Shown: piece after piece, positions 1-5,276 of the stretch
How the letters are laid out: each line of letters begins with the position of its first letter
Numbering within the stretch: the first letter of the stretch is position 1
From: an archaeon
GTDB taxonomy: Archaea; Asgardarchaeota; Hermodarchaeia; Hermodarchaeales; Hermodarchaeaceae
Assembly (NCBI GenBank): GCA_016550405.1
Contig: JABXGX010000297.1
Coordinates: forward strand, 1 to 5,507
DNA length: 5,507 bases
Direction of reading: 5' to 3'
Program-made: the position numbers and the translations under genes
Notes under the pieces: generated by a model
The model's database searches: none
Told to the model about the DNA's origin: nothing
The model's input: only the letters and a program-made list of their open reading frames with translations

Positions 1-777
1 AAAGCTACTGCCCTAAATGATCTTCAACAAAAAAGCACAACCATGTTTGAAGCCATCACTCAGGTTCTAGACAATGCAAAAGAGGGCCTTGTAACTCAGA
101 CCCAACAAACCGGAAGACGAATTAGCCGTACTCTGAGTAAAGAACGCCAAACACTGAAAACTGAATATCAGACTTTAGCAAAGGAAATCACTGCAAGAGC
201 CAAGACTGCAGAAACCACCGCGGTGAATACTTTACAACTCTTCTCAGCCCAGACTGAACCAACCTTGAATCGTCTACGAACACAAGCAGGAGAAACAGAA
301 GAAATTCTTATCGGCCTTTGGGACACGTTGACAAAAATGGAACCTGCAGAAGCTGAACGCACCTGGCGCATCGTCACCTGTGAGGGCATTCAGAATCACC
401 TCTTGGATATGTTTAGACGAGTCGACGAAACCATTACATTGGTCTATCCTTCGTTTGATGAAGTGCCAGTCACTGAACTAAGTAAAATCCAACCTCAAAA
501 CCGCGTCCACATTATTACTACGTTAGATGGTGAAAAACAGCAAGCTAGTGCTCAAAAGCTTCTTCAGCAGGGTAATATCCGAATTTGGAACAATCCGAAT
601 ATGGAATTCTATGGTGGTTCACGTGACGGTGAAGAGGTTCTGATTGCCCCAACATATGGTAATCAAGGTGAGATTGTTGCTGTTGTTAGTGATCAAGCAA
701 GTTACATTGCCTTATTCAACCAAACCCTAGCACCACGATGGATATCTGCTTCAAATGAGATTCGTCTCCGACGCTAA
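1..777 (+). CDS. Coiled-coil protein with C-terminal PLD/TrmB-sensor-like domain, 5' partial
   Basis: I do not recognise this gene by name. The frame is open from the first base, so it is almost certainly the 3' part of a longer gene. An in-frame ATG lies at 43, but it has no ribosome-binding site and the 14 codons before it continue the same helical, Gln/Thr-rich composition. Of the 258 visible residues, about 1-110 are polar and alpha-helical (many Gln, Thr, Lys, Glu; few Pro or Gly), consistent with a coiled coil. From about residue 120 (TWRIVTCEGIQNHLLDMF) to the end the sequence alternates strands and helices. Segments such as ITLVYPSF, RVHIITTLD, EVLIAPTYG and EIVAVVSDQASYIALFNQTL recall the phospholipase-D-like ligand-sensing domain of TrmB-type archaeal regulators. 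No HKD catalytic motif is visible, so a sensing or scaffolding role is likelier than an enzymatic one. That domain assignment is inference. It ends 13 bp from the convergent ligase gene. Confidence 0.75.
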   Translation, partial: KATALNDLQQKSTTMFEAITQVLDNAKEGLVTQTQQTGRRISRTLSKERQTLKTEYQTLAKEITARAKTAETTAVNTLQLFSAQTEPTLNRLRTQAGETEEILIGLWDTLTKMEPAEAERTWRIVTCEGIQNHLLDMFRRVDETITLVYPSFDEVPVTELSKIQPQNRVHIITTLDGEKQQASAQKLLQQGNIRIWNNPNMEFYGGSRDGEEVLIAPTYGNQGEIVAVVSDQASYIALFNQTLAPRWISASNEIRLRR

Positions 778-790
778 GAGCCCAATGCCG

Positions 791-2527
791 CTATGTGCGT
801 CCAACTCGTTCTGTTGAGGCTTTTCGTTTGAACTGTGTCTTGTATAGCTCTTCGACTCGTTGAATCGTGTCTGCTTCTTGTGGATCCTTGTCAAAGCGTA
901 GGTGTTTGATCCGAGCAAATCGTAGTGCCATCCCAGATTTGTAAGTAGGACTGCGTTGAATTTCATCATATTCAACTTCTACAACAATGCGAGGTTGCAC
1001 GGTAACAATTCCACCTCGTTGTTCGATTTTGAGTTCGAGTAATCGCTTGGTGATTTCTTTAAATTCTGCATCTGTTAGCCCCTTGAACGTTTTCCCTAGC
1101 ATATGATACACACCAGTTTCGGGATCTTGAGCAGCCAGATGATAATCACTAAGCCATTTGTGGCGACGACCAGTTCCCCATTCAGCTGCAATAATCACCA
1201 GATCAAGGTTTTCCATGGTTTGCTTAACCTTTAACCATGCCTTTCCCCGTGTTCCAGGTTGATAAGGGCTATCCAAACGTTTTGCCACGAGTCCTTCATG
1301 GCCCGCCTCAATTGCTTTAGCAAAAAACGCCTTTGCGGCATCTGAATCAGATGTGACCAATTGTTCTACTAATGAAATAGAGCCACAAAGAGCGGTTAGC
1401 CGTTGTCGTCTACTATCATATGGCATATCAATAAGGACTTCATTATCTTGCATAAATACATCAAACAGGTAAAGGGTAACCGGAATCTCACTAATCATTT
1501 CCTCGACATTTCGGAGTCGCCTAAACCGTCGCATAAGATGTTGGAAAGGATAAGGACGACCATCAGAACCTTCAGCAAGCACTTCTCCTTCAAGGATACA
1601 ACTCTTCACTGCTATCTCTTGGTTAATTATCTCCACGATATCAGGCAAACTGACAGTGACATCTGTGAGTCGACGACTGAATATCTTAATCTTTGATTGG
1701 TTATTTTGCCGTTGAAGATGGATTTGAACCCGAGCGCCATCCAGTTTCATTTCGAAAGCGGATGTCCCATCATGAATCTGTAATGCATCATCTACATCCT
1801 CTGCTTGTGTGGCTAGCATTGGTAATAGGGGGGTAAATGCCTGTAATTGCACCTCTTGGAGGCCCTCCACGCCTTTATAATACGAAAGTCGTGTTACCTC
1901 ACCAATATTACCAGTTAGCATATTAGCACGCCGAACGAGTTCTAAAGGTAAATTGAGTGTTCGAGCAATACTGCTTTCAAGCATCCCTTCACTGAATCCG
2001 ATACGTTGATCACCGACAAGGAGTTTTGCGATATATTTAGCTTCGAGTGGAGTTGCCCGCGTAAATAATGCCCGTAACAATCCAGTTTTTCGTTTCCTTG
2101 AACCTGGTCCTTGCGCATCCGCGATATCGATGAAGGTAGTGTACACATCTGAGATGGTTAAAGCTGACGAAAACAGTGTGGATTGCCGAACGGTTTTAGA
2201 TTGCATAAATAGTTGATGAACAACTTCACCAATATCACCGGATTGTGCAAAGAGTGAATGCACCAGTTCTGGAGAAGGATTGAGCAGCTCATTGAGAATC
2301 TGATTTAGGGCCTTCCAATCCAGTGCTAGGGCCCGTTGGCTCGTCCGTGGAAATGGTCGTCCAATTAACAGCAGAGCTGCAGCTTCGATTTCACTAAAAG
2401 AAAGCTTGGAGAGGAAACTTCCAGCCAAATCCATTTTTTCGAGGCGTTTTGTGGTTCTCATTATTGCCTCAGAGGTTTCAGCCAATTTTCGAAACGGTTT
2501 GAATGACGAGTTGGGAGTTGTTGACAT
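791..2527 (-). CDS. lig: ATP-dependent DNA ligase, archaeal type
   Basis: This enzyme seals nicks in duplex DNA using ATP, through a ligase-AMP intermediate, in Okazaki fragment joining and excision repair. At 578 residues it has the usual archaeal length. Domains in order are an N-terminal DNA-binding domain (about 10-230), the adenylation domain (about 235-440) and a C-terminal OB fold (about 440-565). Motif I is KLDGAR, with K261 the expected AMP-accepting lysine. Other visible motifs are SRRLTD (284-289), LEGEV (312-316), YLFDVF (353-358), EGLVAKRL (411-418), WLKVK (431-435) and the motif VI region ALRFARI (534-540), where Pyrococcus ligase has Pro in place of Ala. From memory of the Pyrococcus furiosus protein, similarity runs nearly end to end, with no frameshift or gap. 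The ATG at 2525-2527 places the N-terminus about where the Pyrococcus one starts. A weak GAAGGG lies 7 nt upstream. The 60 bp before the start run into a TnpB remnant, and no convincing TATA box is seen there. Confidence 0.97.
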   Translation of the reverse strand: MSTTPNSSFKPFRKLAETSEAIMRTTKRLEKMDLAGSFLSKLSFSEIEAAALLLIGRPFPRTSQRALALDWKALNQILNELLNPSPELVHSLFAQSGDIGEVVHQLFMQSKTVRQSTLFSSALTISDVYTTFIDIADAQGPGSRKRKTGLLRALFTRATPLEAKYIAKLLVGDQRIGFSEGMLESSIARTLNLPLELVRRANMLTGNIGEVTRLSYYKGVEGLQEVQLQAFTPLLPMLATQAEDVDDALQIHDGTSAFEMKLDGARVQIHLQRQNNQSKIKIFSRRLTDVTVSLPDIVEIINQEIAVKSCILEGEVLAEGSDGRPYPFQHLMRRFRRLRNVEEMISEIPVTLYLFDVFMQDNEVLIDMPYDSRRQRLTALCGSISLVEQLVTSDSDAAKAFFAKAIEAGHEGLVAKRLDSPYQPGTRGKAWLKVKQTMENLDLVIIAAEWGTGRRHKWLSDYHLAAQDPETGVYHMLGKTFKGLTDAEFKEITKRLLELKIEQRGGIVTVQPRIVVEVEYDEIQRSPTYKSGMALRFARIKHLRFDKDPQEADTIQRVEELYKTQFKRKASTERVGRT

Positions 2528-2577
2528 TAGAGAACCCTTCTTTTTCTAGAAATTCGGCCTTCCTACAAGCGTGAATT

Positions 2578-2598
2578 GCCCCTGAATTCAATAGGGGC
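2578..2598 (-). repeat. Terminal stem-loop at presumed element right end (6-bp stem)
   Basis: GCCCCT (2578-2583) pairs with AGGGGC (2593-2598) around a 9-nt loop that contains GAATTC. It lies just outside the first hairpin and just before the presumed right cleavage site, where the recognition hairpin for the Y1 transposase would be expected. On the minus strand it would lie in any transcript running from the tnpB fragment into the ligase leader, so it might also act as a weak attenuator. There is no T-run after it, so a terminator role is not supported. Confidence 0.5.
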
Positions 2599-2989
2599 TC
2601 CCATCGAGTCCACTCCCCCGTGAGACTGGGGGAGGGCTGTTTGTCGATGTAAGCCATCCAAGAAATCTTGTTATAGCTCCCCTTTCAAGATGTCGGAAAG
2701 TCATTTGTAGAACTTTAGAAAAGACCCAAGCATATTCAGGATATTTTTCCTTGACCTTAGGAAGATCATTTTGCTGTTTTGTATACGTGATATATGTTCG
2801 CTTTTCCTGTGGCTTCAAACGATTCAATTCCCTATTTTGTTTTCGCTCAGCTAAAGCGAAGTTGTAGATTAGACGACATTTCTCTGATAAGTCCCATAGA
2901 ACTTGTTTCTGTTCAGCCGTAGGAGAAATTCGAATCTTCTTTGTAAACACCAACTGGCTCAGGGTAAAACATCCTTCAAAATTTTTCAA
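2588..2989 (-). pseudogene. tnpB: tnpB (OrfB) N-terminal fragment, truncated
   Basis: The 133-residue reading frame holds the N-terminal helical domain of TnpB, the RNA-guided nuclease of IS200/IS605-superfamily elements. Residues 14-103 match the family pattern: VFTKKIRISPTAEQ, then LWDLSEKCRLIYNFALAER, then PEYAWVFSKVLQMTFRHLER. Full-length TnpB is roughly 370-400 residues. Here similarity stops after about residue 103 (near position 2680), and the last 30 codons run through the element's right-end hairpin (residues PPPVSRGSG) to a chance stop. The RuvC catalytic residues and the zinc ribbon are all missing, so no nuclease can be made. The longest frame opens with TTG at 2989. TTG at 2953 or GTG at 2950 would sit closer to the usual TnpB N-terminus, and no ATG is in frame. 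It points toward the ligase gene, 60 bp away. A stable short peptide cannot be excluded but is unlikely. Confidence 0.85.
2613..2634 (-). repeat. Right-end stem-loop of TnpB element (7-bp stem)
   Basis: CTCCCCC at 2613-2619 pairs perfectly with GGGGGAG at 2628-2634 around an 8-nt loop. It lies inside the 3' end of the truncated tnpB frame. GC-rich hairpins in this position are typical of the right end of IS200/IS605-superfamily elements and form part of the omega-RNA scaffold in TnpB systems. Assignment to an omega-RNA is inference from position and orientation, not from a covariance model. Confidence 0.65.
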
Positions 2990-3048
2990 TTACCGTTCTA
3001 AGCAAGAAGCACCCACTTTTTTCAGGCAATAATTTCTCAGCAAACAAG

Positions 3049-3057
3049 CTTAAAAAG
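3049..3057 (+). promoter_or_regulatory. Candidate TATA box for the SSB gene
   Basis: CTTAAAAAG, preceded by a purine-rich AACAAG that could serve as a BRE, resembles an archaeal TATA element. Transcription would begin about 25 nt downstream, near 3080, leaving a leader of roughly 28 nt before the ATG at 3108. It is the best AT-rich match in the 118-bp gap between the tnpB fragment and the SSB gene. No experimental support can be claimed. Confidence 0.35.
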
Positions 3058-3107
3058 TGTGCTTCATTACATCTTTGATAAATTTTTGTTACAAAGGTTC
3101 TGAGAAT

Positions 3108-3446
3108 ATGAAGGTTCATGAATTATCCTCTGCATCCCGAAGCGTCAATATCCGTTTACGTGTACTTTCCCTTGAGCCAGTTCGAGATGTTCAAACACGG
3201 TATGGGAAAGCCCGCGTCACAACCGCACAAGCTGGAGATGAAACAGGCACTATCAAGCTTTCACTTTGGAATGATGATATCGACAAAGTTGATGAAGACA
3301 CCATTGTGGAAGTGGAAAACGGGTTTATCAAAACCTTTCGCGGTGAAATGGAGCTCTCAGCAGGTCGTTATGGAACAATAGCAGTCGTTGATGATCCTGA
3401 GTTTCCATCACGCGAAGAAATTAAGAGCAAACATCCAGGCGAATAA
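3108..3446 (+). CDS. Single-stranded DNA-binding protein, single OB fold, SSB/SOSS-B-like
   Basis: A 112-residue protein that should bind single-stranded DNA in replication and repair. It aligns by eye with the Sulfolobus SSB OB fold: SVNIRLRVLSLEPVRDVQTR (start of the barrel), AQAGDETGTIKLSLWNDD, then VEVENGFIKTFRGEMELSAGRYG. Of the three DNA-stacking aromatics of Sulfolobus SSB, W54 here matches W56 and F77 matches F79, while the W75 position is F73. The protein lacks the long Gly/Arg-rich acidic tail of crenarchaeal SSB and ends in a short charged stretch after about residue 100. The frame is open further upstream to 3057, but the ATG at 3108 begins directly at the OB-fold N-terminus (MKVHELSS), as in homologues. 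AAAGGT at 3094-3099 is at best a weak ribosome-binding site. The next gene begins 23 nt after the stop, suggesting co-transcription. Weaker alternative: an RPA-like accessory OB protein. Confidence 0.9.
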   Translation: MKVHELSSASRSVNIRLRVLSLEPVRDVQTRYGKARVTTAQAGDETGTIKLSLWNDDIDKVDEDTIVEVENGFIKTFRGEMELSAGRYGTIAVVDDPEFPSREEIKSKHPGE

Positions 3447-3469
3447 CATTAAATCAAATCCTGCCTAGG

Positions 3470-4213
3470 TTGTTTACATTCGAGGGAAGACAGTTGTTTA
3501 TTGAGGCAATTATCGCCTGGTTACAAGCCATTGATACATGGATTGATAGTATCATATTACTCCTTGTTTCCTGGGTTCAAACTCTAGGTCCACTTGGTGT
3601 CTTCATTGGTGTAATGATTGAGACATTTATTGCACCTATTCCATCACCCCTCGTTCCGATGGCAGCGGGGTTCTTCTTAACATTAGGATTTGATCCAGTT
3701 TCAGCAATTTTAGTTATCTTGTTCAATGTGATGTTCATAGGAGCTTTTGCTGCAACAATTGGGTCATTCTTCGGCTATGGTATTGCCTATTTTGGTGGGT
3801 ATCCTATCATCGAAAGATATGGCAAATATCTTGGAACATCCATTGAGGAAATCCAATATATGCGCAAAAATATGGAAAAATCCTCACGCGATGAAGTCTA
3901 CCTTTTCACTGCACGGGCTGTTCCCATCATCCCGCTTTCTGTTGTCTCCCTTCTTTATGGAGCCCTTCGTGCAGATCCCAAACGATTTGCGCTGATTACA
4001 TTCCTAGGCTCGCTGCCTCGATATTTGGCATTAGGACTTTTAGGATGGATTATTGGGGTTGGCTTCACGAGTGTAGCCCAGGTGATAGATCTATTCGAAA
4101 CTCTGATTCTTGTGCTTCTTATCATCTTCTTAGTGGTCTTTATCGTCTACAGAGTAATTATTCGTCGTCGTGCACGGCATTCACAAATGATGTCAACTGA
4201 AGAAGAGACCTAG
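3470..4213 (+). CDS. DedA/VTT-domain integral membrane protein
   Basis: A 247-residue polytopic membrane protein of the DedA (VTT, SNARE-associated) superfamily, whose members work as lipid scramblases or transporters in the cytoplasmic membrane. Hydrophobic segments lie at about 25-50, 60-108, 145-166, 172-198 and 206-230. Family signatures are ETFIAPIPSPLVPMAAG (E51, P56, P58, G67), the GSFFGYGIAYFGG and IIERYGKY stretch (98-120), FTARAVPIIP (R149, P152) followed by YGALR, and GSLPRYLALG with R184. The second Arg common in bacterial DedA proteins (RxxPxxR) is Pro here (P155). The C-terminus ends in a basic RRRARH cluster and an acidic tail, suggesting a cytoplasmic end. There is no ATG before the core domain. 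TTG at 3470 gives the longest frame, and a second TTG at 3494, behind GAGGGA, is an alternative start. It lies 23 nt after the SSB gene and may share its transcript. The substrate is unknown. Confidence 0.9.
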   Translation: MFTFEGRQLFIEAIIAWLQAIDTWIDSIILLLVSWVQTLGPLGVFIGVMIETFIAPIPSPLVPMAAGFFLTLGFDPVSAILVILFNVMFIGAFAATIGSFFGYGIAYFGGYPIIERYGKYLGTSIEEIQYMRKNMEKSSRDEVYLFTARAVPIIPLSVVSLLYGALRADPKRFALITFLGSLPRYLALGLLGWIIGVGFTSVAQVIDLFETLILVLLIIFLVVFIVYRVIIRRRARHSQMMSTEEET

Positions 4214-4509
4214 GATTCAGAGTGTGGATCGCCCACAACCGCTGGACGTAATTCAAAGAAAAAGAGCACTTTGCAGCCCTGTTCTTGTAGATCAGCTTGG
4301 AGGGCGGCTGCACGACCCTTAGCGTCATGAATCGAATCGTAAAGCGGGGAAACACAAATGGGCATAGTTTCACCTGGTGGAGTAAGACAGCCAAAGTCTT
4401 CTGGTACTTTCGCCGGTGGAGGGAGTCGAGATGAGACGCGAAACTTCCCATCGAGGATGCTAAGCCATATTTCGGGATATTTGCACTCAGTCATTAAAGC
4501 CACACGCAT
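4210..4509 (-). CDS. Hypothetical protein, 99 residues
   Basis: I do not recognise this protein. It has an ATG start, no signal peptide and no membrane segment. The N-terminal part (MRVALMTECKYPEIWLSILD) looks like a strand and helix. The middle is Pro-rich (RLPPPAKVPEDFG, CLTPPGETMP), and the C-terminal part reads as helix then strand (LYDSIHDAKGRAAALQADLQ, then CKVLFFFELRP), suggesting a small alpha/beta fold. Cysteines sit at 9, 41, 52 and 79, without CxxC spacing. It was chosen over an overlapping minus-strand frame at 4158-4451 because that one intrudes on the DedA gene and has a less protein-like composition. Its stop shares the CTAG at 4210-4213 with the stop of the convergent DedA gene. 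It is transcribed divergently from the RNase HII gene across a 68-bp spacer. Being a real gene is likely; its function is unknown. Confidence 0.65.
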   Translation of the reverse strand: MRVALMTECKYPEIWLSILDGKFRVSSRLPPPAKVPEDFGCLTPPGETMPICVSPLYDSIHDAKGRAAALQADLQEQGCKVLFFFELRPAVVGDPHSES

Positions 4510-4577
4510 TCGAACTTAGTAGGAACTAATAAGGCTGAACAGTTGTTAATGGTTTCGGAAGCATTCGAATTCCAAGA
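4510..4577. promoter_or_regulatory. Divergent promoter region between the orphan gene and rnhB
   Basis: This 68-bp spacer must hold the start signals for both flanking genes unless one is read from farther away. AT-rich candidates are CTAATAAG (4526-4533) and TTGTTAATGG (4543-4552), either of which could act as a TATA element for one or both directions. Neither is a strong consensus match. The spacer is bracketed by a 9-bp direct repeat GCATTCGAA (4506-4514 and 4561-4569) containing the palindrome TTCGAA, which is a possible operator pair. Confidence 0.35.
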
Positions 4578-5243
4578 GTGGTGTTGGATTTGACGCAATT
4601 GATTGCTGGTGTTGATGAAGCTGGTCGAGGTCCAGTTATAGGTCCTCTTGTGATTGCAGGAGTAGTGATTAGCCCTTCTCAGGAAGATACACTTCTTGAG
4701 TGGGGAGTACGTGACTCAAAGCAATTAAGCCCCGGTCGCCGTGAAACCCTTGCGCATCATATTCGAAAAGTGGCGACCAAAGTAGAAATTTTGGAAATCA
4801 GTGCAAAACAAATCGATACCGATCGCCAGAAGAAGAGCCTCAACGTCTTAGAGGCCGACTGGATGGCACAGGTGTTGAATCGACTACACTGGGATGTGGC
4901 GTATGTTGATGCTTCGGATGTCAATGCGGATCGTTACGGGCGAATGATTACTGCCCAGTTGAAAAATCCAAAGAGCCTAATCAGCGAACACAAGGCTGAT
5001 TCAGCTTATCCCATTGTCGCTGCAGCCTCAATCATTGCAAAAGTTCGACGTGATCAACGAATTCAGGAATTCCATGAGCAGTACGGAGACTTTGGGAGTG
5101 GGTATCCTAATGACCCCAAAACTCGCCATTTCCTTACTAAATGGATTAAAGCGAATAAATCGTACCCAGATATCGTACGGACAAGTTGGGAAACGGCCCG
5201 CAACATTCTCACAGTGAATCGTCAGCGAACCTTTAAAAACTAA
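4578..5243 (+). CDS. rnhB: Ribonuclease HII, archaeal type
   Basis: RNase HII cleaves the RNA strand of RNA-DNA hybrids 5' of a ribonucleotide, removing misincorporated ribonucleotides and helping clear primers. The protein has 221 residues, close to the family length. All four expected acidic active-site residues are visible: D13 and E14 in GVDEAGRGPVIGPL, D111 in YVDASDVNADR, and D141 in SEHKADSAYP. Other family marks are RDSKQL (46-51), VAAASIIAKVRRD (147-159), GDFGSGYPNDPKT (170-182) and RTSWET (201-206). From memory, the pattern matches Pyrococcus RNase HII closely. No ATG is in frame near the start. GTG at 4578 gives MVLDLTQLIAGVDEAG; GTG at 4581 or TTG at 4584 are also possible. No clear ribosome-binding site precedes it, so the mRNA may be leaderless or nearly so. 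The product acts upstream of the ligase and SSB encoded in this window. Confidence 0.97.
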   Translation: MVLDLTQLIAGVDEAGRGPVIGPLVIAGVVISPSQEDTLLEWGVRDSKQLSPGRRETLAHHIRKVATKVEILEISAKQIDTDRQKKSLNVLEADWMAQVLNRLHWDVAYVDASDVNADRYGRMITAQLKNPKSLISEHKADSAYPIVAAASIIAKVRRDQRIQEFHEQYGDFGSGYPNDPKTRHFLTKWIKANKSYPDIVRTSWETARNILTVNRQRTFKN

Positions 5244-5248
5244 AAAAA
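5235..5248 (-). terminator. Oligo-T terminator for the Lys/Glu-rich gene
   Basis: On the minus strand, T7 (5242-5248) and T5 (5235-5239) follow the stop of the charged-repeat gene by about 30 nt. Runs of T on the coding strand, without a hairpin, are the usual archaeal intrinsic terminator. The tract straddles the stop codon of the convergent rnhB gene. Confidence 0.5.
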
Positions 5249-5276
5249 GGAGGAATTTATGGAACCAAGAGCCTTC

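Larger units (their letters stand above)
2571..3000 (-). mobile_element. Internally deleted TnpB-type (IS200/IS605 superfamily) element remnant
   Basis: The stretch between the ligase and SSB genes looks like the remains of a TnpB-only insertion element of the IS1341 type. One end carries the N-terminal quarter of tnpB. The other carries two GC-rich stem-loops of the kind found at right ends of this family, where the omega-RNA scaffold is encoded. The middle of tnpB, with the RuvC nuclease and zinc ribbon, is absent. The right boundary is placed near 2571-2577 because the minus strand reads AATTCAC just after the last hairpin, resembling family cleavage sites. The left boundary is uncertain (about 3000-3045), since I could not identify a left-end hairpin or target motif. 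The element makes no target-site duplication in this family, so none can confirm the ends. No TnpA transposase is present, so it could move only if one acts in trans. Confidence 0.6.

Noticed and set aside
168..389. Minus-strand 73-codon frame
   Set aside because: Lies wholly inside the coiled-coil gene in antisense, with no family resemblance and no start signals.
751..975. Minus-strand 74-codon frame across the end of the first gene and of the ligase gene
   Set aside because: Overlaps the conserved C-terminal coding part of the ligase in another frame; its composition is not protein-like.
1403..1696. Plus-strand 97-codon frame inside the ligase gene
   Set aside because: Antisense to the ligase adenylation domain, which is clearly real; no supporting motif.
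1942..2148. Minus-strand 68-codon frame within the ligase gene
   Set aside because: Out-of-frame shadow of the ligase N-terminal domain.
2578..2634. The two GC-rich hairpins as a CRISPR array or tRNA
   Set aside because: The stems differ in sequence, there are no regular spacers, and no cloverleaf can be drawn; an insertion-element right end explains them better.
3057..3107. Upstream extension of the SSB gene to an earlier ATG
   Set aside because: The extra 17 residues (MCFITSLINF...) do not match OB-fold SSB N-termini and would overlap the likely promoter and leader; the ATG at 3108 fits better.
3118..3381. Plus-strand 87-codon frame inside the SSB gene
   Set aside because: Shifted-frame shadow of the SSB gene.
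3747..3995. Plus-strand 82-codon frame inside the DedA gene
   Set aside because: Shifted-frame shadow of a well-supported membrane protein gene.
4158..4451. Minus-strand 97-codon frame overlapping the orphan and the DedA 3' end
   Set aside because: Runs into the DedA coding region and competes with the better-placed frame at 4210-4509; composition looks random.
5014..5217. Plus-strand 67-codon frame inside rnhB
   Set aside because: Shifted-frame shadow of RNase HII.
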